From positions 62,001 through 126,000 of the forward strand of contig NZ_SMFK01000009.1 in NCBI RefSeq assembly GCF_004349355.1: a DNA stretch of 64,000 bases, written 5' to 3'. The notes under the pieces are model-generated. The model was not told where the DNA came from and did not search any database. It saw only the letters and a program-made list of their open reading frames with translations. The DNA is from Flavobacterium cellulosilyticum. GTDB lineage: Bacteria; Bacteroidota; Bacteroidia; Flavobacteriales; Flavobacteriaceae. The position numbers and the translations under genes are program-made. Shown here piece after piece: positions 47,266 through 55,883 of the stretch; position 1 is the first letter of the stretch, and each line of letters starts with the position of its first letter.

Positions 47266-48324
47266 ATGAACACAATACAAATTAAAGCTTACGGTGCTGC
47301 TGACAAAGATGCAGACCTAAAAGAGTTAAACATTAACCGTAGAGATGTTACTGCAAAAGATATAGAAATAGAAATTTTATATTGTGGGGTTTGTCACTCC
47401 GACTTGCATACGGCTCGTAATGACTGGGGAGGAACACTATATCCTGCCGTTCCTGGTCACGAAATAATTGGAAGAATTACCAAAGTAGGTAGTGAAGTCA
47501 CTAAATTAAAAGTAGGCGATTTAGCAGGTGTTGGTTGCCTTGTAGGTTCATGTAGCACTTGTGATAGTTGTAAAAATGATTTAGAGCAATACTGTTCTAA
47601 TGGCTGGGTTGGAACTTACAACGGTCCTGACAAACATTTAGGAGGTCACACTTTTGGCGGTTATTCCGAAAAAGTGGTTGTGGAGGAACACTTTGTATTA
47701 AAAGTCCCTGCCAACTTGAATTTGGCTGCCGTTGCGCCTTTACTTTGTGCAGGAATAACGACTTGGTCACCATTAAAACATTGGAAAGTTGGAAAAGGCA
47801 GTAAAGTGGCTGTTATTGGCTTAGGTGGTTTGGGGCATATGGCGATTAAATTAGCTAAAGGTTTAGGTGCAGATGTGACTTTGTTTTCAAGAAGTCCAGA
47901 TAAAGAAAAAGATGCATTAGAATTAGGAGCTGATTCCGTAGTTATTTCAACTGATGAAGAGCATATGATAGCTGTTGGCGGAAAATTTGATTTGATTATT
48001 GATACTGTCCCGTATATTCATGATATCAACCCTTATATTTCCACTTTAAATACAAATGGGACTTTGGTTTTAGTTGGTTATTTAGGGCCATTAGATCCTT
48101 TTTTAAATACTGTTCCATTGATATTAGGGCGAAAATCAGTTGCAGGTTCATTGATAGGTGGAATTGCCGAAACACAAGAAATGTTAGATTTTTGTGGAAA
48201 GCATAATATCGTATCCGAAATCGAAATTATCAAAATGCAAGATATCAATGAAGCGTATGAACGTATGCTAAAAAGTGATGTTCGTTATCGTTTTGTAATT
48301 GATATGGCTTCATTGAAAGCATAA
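47266..48324 (+). CDS. Zinc-dependent alcohol dehydrogenase, cinnamyl-alcohol/YahK type
   Basis: 352 residues, cytoplasmic. Catalytic zinc ligands are Cys40 (YCGVCHSD) and His65/Glu66 (PGHE). The structural zinc comes from Cys96, Cys99, Cys102 and Cys110 (CSTCDSCKNDLEQYC). The NAD(P)-binding Rossmann motif is VIGLGGLGHMA. Such enzymes reduce aldehydes with NADPH. It follows the CMD-domain remnant by 10 bp; in other bacteria CMD, cupin and YahK-like genes are often neighbours. It is not linked to the pectin genes by any operator. Two hairpin terminators follow. Confidence 0.92.
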   Translation: MNTIQIKAYGAADKDADLKELNINRRDVTAKDIEIEILYCGVCHSDLHTARNDWGGTLYPAVPGHEIIGRITKVGSEVTKLKVGDLAGVGCLVGSCSTCDSCKNDLEQYCSNGWVGTYNGPDKHLGGHTFGGYSEKVVVEEHFVLKVPANLNLAAVAPLLCAGITTWSPLKHWKVGKGSKVAVIGLGGLGHMAIKLAKGLGADVTLFSRSPDKEKDALELGADSVVISTDEEHMIAVGGKFDLIIDTVPYIHDINPYISTLNTNGTLVLVGYLGPLDPFLNTVPLILGRKSVAGSLIGGIAETQEMLDFCGKHNIVSEIEIIKMQDINEAYERMLKSDVRYRFVIDMASLKA

Positions 48325-48340
48325 TATCGATGCTTTTTTT
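48316..48340 (+). terminator. Terminator overlapping the alcohol dehydrogenase stop codon
   Basis: AAAGCAT (48316-48322) / ATGCTTT (48330-48336), 7-nt loop, then T run. The stop codon TAA lies at 48322-48324 within the hairpin. Confidence 0.75.
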
Positions 48341-48343
48341 ATA

Positions 48344-48391
48344 AATAATCCCAAACATTTTATTTTGATTGTGCTTGGGATTATTCTTTTT
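48344..48391 (+). terminator. Second terminator after the alcohol dehydrogenase
   Basis: Perfect 11-bp stem AATAATCCCAA (48344-48354) / TTGGGATTATT (48375-48385) with a 20-nt loop and a following C-T run. Confidence 0.85.
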
Positions 48392-48494
48392 TAAAAGAGA
48401 AGATAAAGACTTCTTAAGCCTTACTTCTACTCTGTTTTTTCTCCTTAAAAACATATCTTTGCTATCAGATAAACTACCTCTCTAAAAAATAACA

Positions 48495-49055
48495 ATGGAT
48501 CAGGATAAATTTATTTTCTGCCTCGAAGGAGTTCGAGATGTAGAAATTACAACAGCTACTTTAGTAGTCAAAAACTTAGAACAATTGGCCCTAGAACAAG
48601 GGATTCCGAGTATTTATAAATCCTGTGATACTATTGAAGGATTAGTAGATAGCTTAAGTGCATTACTTTATCACGATCATAATTTTAAAGATTATGAGAT
48701 TATTTATTTAGTGATGCCAGGTGAACGAAACAACATCTGCCTAAATGACTACTATTATAGTTTTGAAGAAATAGCCGAACTATTTGAAGGTAAAATGAAA
48801 GGTAAAATCATTCATTTTTCTAATGCCAAAGTATTAGATTTAAGTCCTGAAGAGGCACAATATTTTTTAGATATTACTGGAGCTACTGCCCTGTCTGGCT
48901 ACGGAGAAGTGTCCTATAAATTACCTAGTTTTGCTATCGATAAAGCGTTCTTTAGCTTGTGTCAAGAAATTGATGATGTAGTTGAAATTGTAGAAGAATT
49001 GCATCAAAAACATTATGCTCTTTGTAAATTACTTGATTTTAGATTGTATTATTAA
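48495..49055 (+). CDS. Unknown protein, possible DUF6642-like relative
   Basis: 186 residues, no signal peptide, probably cytoplasmic. The opening FIFCLEGVRDVEI, the middle YEIIYLVMPGERNNICL, and GKIIHFSNAKVLDL then FLDITGATALSGY recall, from memory, a bacteroidete family (DUF6642) with an alpha/beta caspase-like fold. In the relatives I recall, the corresponding places read 'YLAFHGE' and 'FGSCSTM', which would be a His/Cys pair. Here those positions are Pro and Ala, so any such activity would be lost. The gene stands alone, 170 bp after the dehydrogenase and 97 bp before the chrA-like gene. The family call is tentative. Confidence 0.6.
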   Translation: MDQDKFIFCLEGVRDVEITTATLVVKNLEQLALEQGIPSIYKSCDTIEGLVDSLSALLYHDHNFKDYEIIYLVMPGERNNICLNDYYYSFEEIAELFEGKMKGKIIHFSNAKVLDLSPEEAQYFLDITGATALSGYGEVSYKLPSFAIDKAFFSLCQEIDDVVEIVEELHQKHYALCKLLDFRLYY

Positions 49056-49151
49056 AAACCATCAAAAAATAAATTACAATAATAAGCAATTCAATCCAAC
49101 CTTACATTCAATTCTAATTAAATAGTAAGAGACATTAAACAGAAGTAACGA

Positions 49152-50462
49152 ATGGACAAACCTACTTTCCAACAAGCATTAAAATTCTGGATTAAACTTG
49201 GTTTTATAAGTTTTGGCGGACCTGCAGGACAAATTGCTATTATGCACGAGTATTTAGTTGACAAAAAAAAGTGGGTCAGCGACAGTAAATTTCTACATGC
49301 TTTAAACTATTGTATGATTTTACCTGGTCCCGAAGCACAGCAACTCGCAACGTATATAGGATGGATGCTTCACGGAACTTTAGGAGGTCTTACCGCTGGA
49401 ATTTTGTTTGTATTGCCATCCATGTTTATTCTTTTTGGATTAAGCACCATTTATGTTACATTCGGAAATATCCCTTGGATTTATGCTATGTTTAGCGGAT
49501 TAAAACCCGCTGTAATTGCAATTGTAATTTTAGCATTAATCAAAATTAGTAAGAAATCGCTATTAAGTCCATTTCATTATTTAGTAGCAATAGCGGCCTT
49601 TATTTGTATTTTCTTTTTGAATATACCTTTTCCACTTATAATTATCGGTTCCATCTTAATGGCAGGATTCACACGACAATTTTTTCCAAAATTCTTTGCA
49701 ATATCAAAAAAATTAACACCGCATGAGACTACTGATGAAAATGAATATTACATCAACAAAAACACAGTTATCTCAGATATTGGCTTCAAACCATTGCGTT
49801 TTTGGAAGCAAATAGCTGTTGGCGTTTTACTTTGGACAATTCCTTTTATATCCTTTTATTTTCTAACTGCTGATTTCGAATTTTGGAAAAAGCTATCCGT
49901 TTTCTTTACCAAAGCGGCATTTGTAACTTTTGGTGGTGCGTATGCTGTATTGCCTTATGTGGCTCAGGTTAGTGTGGATCAATTTCATTGGCTTACGAAT
50001 TTACAAATGATTGACGGTCTTGCTCTGGGAGAAACTACTCCAGGGCCTCTGATTATGGTTCTTGTGTTTGTTGGTTATATGGCAGGATACAATCATTTTG
50101 GCAATTCAATAGCTATGGGAGCACTAGGACTAGTAACTACTACATTTTATACTTTTCTTCCCTGTTTCCTGTTTATATTTATTGGAGCACCTATTATCGA
50201 AAGAACCCAGGAAAACAAAAAAATAAAAGAAATCCTTGCTTTAGTAACAGCTGCAGTTGTTGGCGTAATATTAAACTTGACTATTTATTTAGGTAAAGCG
50301 GTTCTTTTTCCAACTAGGTTTTCCTTTCTAGAACTGGATTATAGCGCACTTATTTGGACATTTATTTCTTTTGTTGCCCTGTTTCGCTACAAAGTAAATA
50401 TGATTACTTGGATTGGAGTAAGTGCCATTTTTGGACTTAGTTATTATCTAATAACACATTAA
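49152..50462 (+). CDS. chrA: Chromate-transporter (CHR) family membrane protein, two-domain form
   Basis: 436 residues, the long bidomain form. The first CHR domain has the hallmark GFISFGGPAGQIAIMH and ALNYCMILPGPEAQQLATYIGW (about 15-75). The second, about 240-420, repeats it as AAFVTFGGAYAVLPYV and GLALGETTPGPLIMV. Hydrophobic segments are numerous. CHR proteins export chromate, but many family members in environmental bacteria have no tested substrate. No regulator or operon partner is obvious: the upstream gap is 97 bp and the downstream gene is convergent. Confidence 0.92.
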   Translation: MDKPTFQQALKFWIKLGFISFGGPAGQIAIMHEYLVDKKKWVSDSKFLHALNYCMILPGPEAQQLATYIGWMLHGTLGGLTAGILFVLPSMFILFGLSTIYVTFGNIPWIYAMFSGLKPAVIAIVILALIKISKKSLLSPFHYLVAIAAFICIFFLNIPFPLIIIGSILMAGFTRQFFPKFFAISKKLTPHETTDENEYYINKNTVISDIGFKPLRFWKQIAVGVLLWTIPFISFYFLTADFEFWKKLSVFFTKAAFVTFGGAYAVLPYVAQVSVDQFHWLTNLQMIDGLALGETTPGPLIMVLVFVGYMAGYNHFGNSIAMGALGLVTTTFYTFLPCFLFIFIGAPIIERTQENKKIKEILALVTAAVVGVILNLTIYLGKAVLFPTRFSFLELDYSALIWTFISFVALFRYKVNMITWIGVSAIFGLSYYLITH

Positions 50463-50531
50463 TACATGTATTTAAATCCAACAAGGTTCGATTATTTAAA
50501 TAAATTTACACGAAAGTTCAAAAAATTCCAA

Positions 50532-51212
50532 TTACAATTTAGTATCAATACTTGAAAATACTAAATTTTCTAAAAAAGCAATTATATCAGTTTCGTTTTT
50601 ATTTTCGCCAAAATCAGTTAGCAAGGGAAGGTGAACCATAAAATAATTTTGAAAATGTGCCATTTCAATTATAGTGGTCGCTAATGATTTCGGATACTTA
50701 TAATCGGAATTATATTCTGAAATCACAGTTCCAATTGCAGCACAAAGTTGCTTATAAGGTTTAAAAAAATGGTGTTTATTATCTTCGCCAACGTGATTTG
50801 TCAAATATACTTTAGACCCTTCTGATATTACAATTTGATGCAATAAACTTTCATTTATATAAATAGTCATGTCATCATCTTCTACAGTAGAAGCTAATAA
50901 TTTTATTATTTTCTTTAATTTAATTGAAGGATCTAAAATGTTATTGGTCTCATAACTAATTTGAAATTCTAACCAACTCCAATACCAAGCTACAATATAT
51001 ATCAATAAACGATGCTTATTTTCAAAGTAACGATAAACACTTGCTTCTGTCGAATTTATTTCTTCTGCCAGTTTTTTAAAAGTAAAAGCTTCAAAACCAT
51101 TCTTATAAATCATTTGAATACTGTACTGAATTATTTTTTTTCCTAATTCTGAGCGCTCTGGATTACGCAGATATAATTCCTCATTCATTTTTATTTGTAC
51201 GTGTAATTTCAT
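50532..51212 (-). CDS. TetR-family regulator, divergent from the SulP transporter
   Basis: 226 residues. An ATG eight codons in (51188) is an alternative start. The N-terminal helix-turn-helix runs about 20-70: KKIIQYSIQMIYKNGFEAFTFKKLAEEINSTEASVYRYFENKHRLL. The C-terminal ligand domain is family-specific. Location and the 9-bp direct repeats in the shared promoter region suggest it controls the divergent SulP, DUF2490 and carbonic-anhydrase genes, perhaps in response to carbon dioxide or bicarbonate supply. This is inference. Confidence 0.88.
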   Translation of the reverse strand: MKLHVQIKMNEELYLRNPERSELGKKIIQYSIQMIYKNGFEAFTFKKLAEEINSTEASVYRYFENKHRLLIYIVAWYWSWLEFQISYETNNILDPSIKLKKIIKLLASTVEDDDMTIYINESLLHQIVISEGSKVYLTNHVGEDNKHHFFKPYKQLCAAIGTVISEYNSDYKYPKSLATTIIEMAHFQNYFMVHLPLLTDFGENKNETDIIAFLENLVFSSIDTKL

Positions 51213-51244
51213 TTGAAGTTGTTTTGTTAAACTATTTCTTTTTG

Positions 51245-51252
51245 CAAAAGTA
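51245..51252 (-). promoter_or_regulatory. -7 box of the TetR-family gene
   Basis: TACTTTTG on the minus strand (51252-51245) matches TAnnTTTG and lies 33 bp before the start codon at 51212. A TTG is present upstream, but at a short spacing of about 15 bp, so the promoter is moderately supported. Confidence 0.5.
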
Positions 51253-51283
51253 AGAATAAATATTTAACAATTATTTATAATAG

Positions 51284-51318
51284 CATTACTATTATTATAA
51301 ATAACATTACTATCTTTG
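51284..51318 (+). promoter_or_regulatory. SulP promoter with paired 9-bp direct repeats
   Basis: CATTACTAT occurs at 51284-51292 and 51305-51313, exactly 21 bp (two helical turns) apart. The second copy overlaps the -7 box TATCTTTG (51311-51318). No good -33 TTG is visible. The repeats are the best candidate operator for the divergent TetR regulator. Confidence 0.6.
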
Positions 51319-51351
51319 TGAAAAATTTTTATAAATAAAAACTTGAAAAAC

Positions 51352-52887
51352 ATGTTTAAAGAAATTAAAAATGATTTACCCGCAAGTATAATAGTATTCT
51401 TTGTGGCATTACCATTATGCTTAGGAATTGCTTTAGCTTCGGGAGCACCCTTATTTGCAGGAATAATATCTGGCATTGTTGGAGGTATAGTTGTTGGTAT
51501 AGCAAGTGGTTCTACTTTAGGAGTAAGTGGCCCAGCAGCAGGATTAGCAGTAATTGTTTTAACAGCTATTGGTACTTTGGGTTCCTGGGAAGTGTTTTTG
51601 ATGGCTGTGTTATTATCAGGAGCAATTCAATTACTATTAGGATTTGCAAAAGCAGGATTTATTGCTTATTTCTTTCCTTCAGCTGTGATAAAAGGAATGT
51701 TGACTGGGATTGGACTTTTAATAATCCTAAAACAAATTCCACATGCTCTTGGTTGGGACAATGATGCGATGGGTGATGATTCTTTTTTGCAAGTAGATGG
51801 ACAAAATACGTTATCCGAAATTGGAAGCGCCTTAAATTTTATTACTCCTGGTGCCGTAGTTATTGGAATACTATCGTTAGCTATTTTAATTTTTTGGGAT
51901 AAAGTATTAATGAAAAAACATAAAATATTCCAAATTATTCAAGGTCCAATTGTTGTGGTTGCATTGGGTATATTGATGAATTATTTTTATCAAAACGGAA
52001 TTTTAGGTTTTTCATTAAATGAAAAGCAATTAGTTTCATTACCTGTTCCAAGTTCAGTAACTGACTTTTTGGGTCAATTTACTTTTCCAGATTTTTCGTC
52101 CATTACTAATCCACAAGTTTGGTCAGTAGCTATTGTAATTGCGATAGTTGGAAGTTTAGAAACCTTATTATGTGTTGAAGCGACAGATAAATTGGATCCA
52201 GACAGAAGAATTACACCAACCAATCGTGAATTGAAAGCGCAAGGATTAGGTAATATTGTTTCAGGATTGATAGGTGGTATCCCAATTACACAGGTTATTG
52301 TGCGTAGTTCTGCCAATATTTCCTTTGGAGGAAAAACAAAAATGTCGGCAATTCTACACGGATTATTCTTATTGATTAGTGCTATTACACTAGTGAAATT
52401 AATGAATATGATTCCATTGGCAAGTTTGGCCGCAATATTACTAATGGTGGGTTACAAATTAGCAAAACCTTCCTTATTTGTTGATATGTACAAATTAGGA
52501 CAGGAACAATTTGTCCCTTTTGCGGCAACTGTTATTGCTATTTTAGCATCCGATTTGTTAAAAGGAATTTCAGTAGGAATTGCTTTTGGTATCTTCTATA
52601 CTTTACGTCACAGTTATAGAAACTCACACCACCTGAAAGATAAAGTAACTACTGAAGATGGCTCAGAAATACACCATATTGTATTGGCTCAAGAAGTTTC
52701 GTTTTTTAATAAAGCAAGTGTAATAAAAGCATTAGATGCAATTCCTGCCAATTCAAAAGTGATTATTGATTTTTCTAAATCAAAATCAGTTGCCTATGAT
52801 GTATTAGAAATTGTAAAAGATTTTGAAATCCATGCCAAATCGATGAATATTATCGTCGAAAAAATTAAATTTATACCAGCAGCATAA
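51352..52887 (+). CDS. SulP-family anion transporter, probably bicarbonate
   Basis: 511 residues from the ATG at 51352; a TTG at 51343 would add three. About a dozen hydrophobic segments. SulP hallmarks are LPLCLGIALASGAPLFAGIISGIVGGIV, GVSGPAAGLAVIV, GLGNIVSGLIGGIPIT and VIVRSSANI. A short C-terminal STAS-like domain (about 430-511, SEIHHIVLAQEVSFFNKASVIKALDAIP) is present. With a beta-carbonic anhydrase two genes downstream, the likely cargo is bicarbonate, though sulfate cannot be excluded from sequence alone. First gene of the three-gene operon divergent from TetR. Confidence 0.93.
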   Translation: MFKEIKNDLPASIIVFFVALPLCLGIALASGAPLFAGIISGIVGGIVVGIASGSTLGVSGPAAGLAVIVLTAIGTLGSWEVFLMAVLLSGAIQLLLGFAKAGFIAYFFPSAVIKGMLTGIGLLIILKQIPHALGWDNDAMGDDSFLQVDGQNTLSEIGSALNFITPGAVVIGILSLAILIFWDKVLMKKHKIFQIIQGPIVVVALGILMNYFYQNGILGFSLNEKQLVSLPVPSSVTDFLGQFTFPDFSSITNPQVWSVAIVIAIVGSLETLLCVEATDKLDPDRRITPTNRELKAQGLGNIVSGLIGGIPITQVIVRSSANISFGGKTKMSAILHGLFLLISAITLVKLMNMIPLASLAAILLMVGYKLAKPSLFVDMYKLGQEQFVPFAATVIAILASDLLKGISVGIAFGIFYTLRHSYRNSHHLKDKVTTEDGSEIHHIVLAQEVSFFNKASVIKALDAIPANSKVIIDFSKSKSVAYDVLEIVKDFEIHAKSMNIIVEKIKFIPAA

Positions 52888-52891
52888 TGAA

Positions 52892-53563
52892 ATAAGAAAT
52901 TTTAGTATTGTTTTTATATTACTTTCAACCATGGGATTTGCTCAAAAAAGCGACATTGGTAATTGGTTAATTTACATTGGAAATCAAAAGATAAATAAAA
53001 ATTGGAGCATTCATAATGAAATACAATATCGTTCCTACAATTTAATAGATGATACCAATCAACTGCTTTTAAGAACTGGAATTGGATATAATTTAACTGA
53101 AAATAATAATACTATTTTATTGGGTTACGGATTCATTAACACTCAAAAATATGTACCAATTTCGGATGATAAATTAGCAATTAATGAACATCGTATTTTT
53201 CAACAATTTATTAATCGTCAAAGATTTAACAGACTTTATATACAACACCGCTATAGGATTGAAGAACGATTTTTACCAAACGATTTTCAAATGCGATTTC
53301 GCTATTTTTTAGGCGTAAATGTTCCTTTAAATAAAGAAACTATGGATAAGAATGCGTTTTACTTATCGGCTTACAATGAGGTATTTATTAATACCGAAAA
53401 TCCACTATTTGATCGCAATCGGCTTTATGGAGCTTTGGGTTATGTCATCAATGAAAACATCAAAATAGAAGCTGGTTTTATGGCACAAACTGTAGAAAAT
53501 TCAAATAGAAATCAATTCCAAATAGCAATATTTAACACTATTCCTTTTAACAATAATAATTAA
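52892..53563 (+). CDS. DUF2490 outer-membrane protein with unclear start codon
   Basis: The only in-frame ATG (52931) falls inside a recognisable signal peptide. Upstream codons from 52892 read I-R-N-F-S-I-V-F-I-L-L-S-T-M-G-F-A-Q, a good n- and h-region ending at the cleavage site. No ATG, GTG or TTG opens this frame: the codon at 52892 is ATA, and the nearby ATG at 52887 is in another frame and hits a stop after two codons. The mature part (210 residues from 52931) is a DUF2490 beta-barrel: GNWLIYIGNQKINKNWSIHNEIQYRSYN, ... YRIEERFL. It sits between SulP and carbonic anhydrase, and may form an outer-membrane pore. Either an unusual start or a one-base indel is implied. Confidence 0.75.
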   Translation: MRNFSIVFILLSTMGFAQKSDIGNWLIYIGNQKINKNWSIHNEIQYRSYNLIDDTNQLLLRTGIGYNLTENNNTILLGYGFINTQKYVPISDDKLAINEHRIFQQFINRQRFNRLYIQHRYRIEERFLPNDFQMRFRYFLGVNVPLNKETMDKNAFYLSAYNEVFINTENPLFDRNRLYGALGYVINENIKIEAGFMAQTVENSNRNQFQIAIFNTIPFNNNN

Positions 53564-53574
53564 AATAAATAAAA

Positions 53575-54204
53575 ATGAAAACATTAACTAAAGAAATGCA
53601 AGATGGTATTTCGCCTTTAATGGCTTTAGAAATACTAAAAGAGGGCAACAAACGATTTGTAAACAATTTAAAAGCAAATAGAAATTTATTACAACAAGCC
53701 AATGAAACCTCTGACGGACAACACCCATTTGCAGTTATCCTGAGTTGTATTGACAGTAGAACATCTGCTGAACTAATTTTCGACCAAGGTTTAGGTGATG
53801 TGTTCAGTGTTCGAATTGCAGGAAATATTATCAATGAAGATATTTTGGGTAGTATGGAATTTGGCTGTAAAATAGCAGGTTCAAAAATAATAGTTGTTTT
53901 AGGACACACTAAATGTGGCGCCATAAAAGGAGCTTGTGACCATGTAGAAATGGGGAACCTTACTGCATTGCTTACTAAGATCAGACCCGCTGTTGATGAT
54001 GAAACTACCACCAAAGAAAATCGAAATTCAAGTAATGAAGAGTTTGTTGAAAACGTATCTGCTATCAACGTAAAACGTACCGTGAAAGCCATCTCAGAAC
54101 GCAGTCCTATTTTAAAAGAAATGATTGAAAGCGGAGAAATTAATATTATTGGTGGGTCTCACAACATTGCAACTGGTGAGGTTACTTTTTACCCTCAAAC
54201 ATAG
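53575..54204 (+). CDS. Beta-class carbonic anhydrase
   Basis: 209 residues, no signal peptide, so cytoplasmic. Zinc and catalytic residues are in place: Cys58, Asp60 and Arg62 in SCIDSR; His111 and Cys114 in GHTKCGA. GDVFSVRIAGN and the ending GGSHNIATGEVTFYP are family typical. It interconverts carbon dioxide and bicarbonate. Encoded 11 bp after the DUF2490 gene, it probably works with the SulP transporter to supply bicarbonate for carboxylases. A strong terminator follows at 54333. Confidence 0.95.
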   Translation: MKTLTKEMQDGISPLMALEILKEGNKRFVNNLKANRNLLQQANETSDGQHPFAVILSCIDSRTSAELIFDQGLGDVFSVRIAGNIINEDILGSMEFGCKIAGSKIIVVLGHTKCGAIKGACDHVEMGNLTALLTKIRPAVDDETTTKENRNSSNEEFVENVSAINVKRTVKAISERSPILKEMIESGEINIIGGSHNIATGEVTFYPQT

Positions 54205-54332
54205 GTTTAAAACTCTTAGAACCGTACAAATAGAAAATTTGAGTTGAATATCACAACAAGGATTACATTCTATTCTGAATAAATAACAGCTCGTGTAGGA
54301 GTAAATTACCCTAGTATTAGCAATTAGTCAGG

Positions 54333-54370
54333 AAGTTTGGAATGGTCTTTTATTCCAAACTTTGCTTTTT
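54333..54370 (+). terminator. Terminator of the SulP-DUF2490-carbonic anhydrase operon
   Basis: Perfect 11-bp stem AAGTTTGGAAT (54333-54343) / ATTCCAAACTT (54352-54362), 8-nt loop, then TGCTTTTT. Confidence 0.9.
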
Positions 54371-54449
54371 ATAATGCTATTTTTAAGCGAATGCTTTTGT
54401 ACTTTTGAAAGTATCTTTAAATTTTAGCATAACTCAATTTAGACATTCT

Positions 54450-55574
54450 TTAATTCACTTTTTTATAGGTCCAAACAGCGATGCCATTTAGGGCAATTGC
54501 ATAGAAAACAATCATAAAAAAGGGTTCAGAAATATCCGAAAACGTGGCGCCTTTGAGCATTACCATCCTAATAATCTCTACAAAATACCGTATTGGATTC
54601 AGCAATGTAATATTTTGCGCCCAGATAGGCATACTTTCTATGGGGGTAAATAATCCGCTCATTAAGATAAATAGGACAGCGAAAAACCAAGAAATAAACA
54701 TGGCTTGTTGCTGTGTATCGGAATTATTAGAAATAATTAATCCAATGCCAAGAATCACCAATAAATAAATGGAAGTGAAGAAATAAATCAATGCAACACT
54801 TCCTAAAATAGGAACGCTAAATACAACTCTGGCAATCGTAAGTCCAACAGTCAAAATTACTAAACCCAAAACCCAAAAAGGAAATAACTTACCTATAACG
54901 AACTGGTATTTTCGAATGGGAGTAACATTAATTTGTTCTAAGGTACCCATTTCTTTTTCTCGCACGATGTTCATTGATGATAAAAACAATGTTAGCATTG
55001 TCACTAACAATACTAAAATCCCTGGAACCATAAAAGTTTTGTAGTTCAATGTATTGTTGTACCAAAACGATGGAATCATCACGATATTAATAGGTTGAAC
55101 ATAATTATCTTTATTGTATTGATACAATTGTGTTTGAACTTTTTGATTGAATCCAGTAATTATTTGTGAAATATAAACATTCTCCACTCCCGCCGCTGCA
55201 CCATCTATGGCATTGATGCTTACCGATAAATTGGCGTCATTTTCCTTAATTAAATCCCGTTCAAAATGATTTGGTATTTCGAGAATGACATTTACCTTTC
55301 CAGTTTCCATTTGAAAATCAGCTTCTTTTTTTGAAGAATAACTATCAATAATTTTAAAATAACTAGAAGCTTGAAATTTAGAAATCAATTCTCTTGAAGC
55401 TACTGAATGATCGTTATCGATATACGAAAATTTGATGTTTTTGATTTCGAAACTGGCTGCATTCGATAAAATTAGCAATTGCACCAATGGCAAAACAAAT
55501 ATTATAGGAAGCATTCCTTTATTTCTAAATATTTGTCGGAATTCCTTTTGAATGATGAATAATATTGTTTTCAT
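54450..55574 (-). CDS. ABC-2 type exporter permease (last gene of the operon)
   Basis: 374 residues. One N-terminal transmembrane segment (FRNKGMLPIIFVLPLVQLLILS), a large extracytoplasmic domain (about 40-175), then five membrane segments. The loop between the first two carries the family motif REKEMGTLEQINVTPIRKYQF. Similar to YbhR/YhhJ-type permeases and to the neighbouring 55876 gene, with which it should form a heterodimer. Its substrate is unknown; the operon resembles drug-exporting YbhGFSR-type systems. Confidence 0.92.
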   Translation of the reverse strand: MKTILFIIQKEFRQIFRNKGMLPIIFVLPLVQLLILSNAASFEIKNIKFSYIDNDHSVASRELISKFQASSYFKIIDSYSSKKEADFQMETGKVNVILEIPNHFERDLIKENDANLSVSINAIDGAAAGVENVYISQIITGFNQKVQTQLYQYNKDNYVQPINIVMIPSFWYNNTLNYKTFMVPGILVLLVTMLTLFLSSMNIVREKEMGTLEQINVTPIRKYQFVIGKLFPFWVLGLVILTVGLTIARVVFSVPILGSVALIYFFTSIYLLVILGIGLIISNNSDTQQQAMFISWFFAVLFILMSGLFTPIESMPIWAQNITLLNPIRYFVEIIRMVMLKGATFSDISEPFFMIVFYAIALNGIAVWTYKKVN

Positions 55575-55667
55575 TTTTTATTGCTTTTTTTGCCACGAAG
55601 ACACTAAGTCACACAGTTTTTTATGCTGCAGATTTAACTGACTTAAAAGGATTTTCTATTTTTTTAA

Positions 55668-55883
55668 ATTGCCATTGCTATTGTCATTGCTATTGTCATT
55701 GCCATTGATATTGCCATTGATATTGCCATTGATATTGCCATTGAAATTGCCATTCAAATTGCCATTCAAATTGCCATTGAAATTGCCATTGAAATTGCCA
55801 TTGAAATTGTCATTGAAATTGTCATTGAAATTGTCAATGCTATTGTCATTGTTATTGTCATTACTATTAAAATTGTCATTCCA
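55668..55883. repeat. 12-bp minisatellite, about 18 units
   Basis: Tandem units of the form ATTGCCATTGAA, built from alternating ATTGNN hexamers. Variants are ordered: GCT/GTC types at both ends, then GAT units, then GAA and CAA units in the centre. The array starts at the stop codon of the upstream permease gene (minus strand) and ends about 95 bp before the next permease gene. It occupies most of the 300-bp gap between the two genes. Confidence 0.9.

Noticed and set aside
55668..55883. CRISPR array
   Set aside because: Units are contiguous 12-bp tandem copies without unique spacers, and no cas genes are present.
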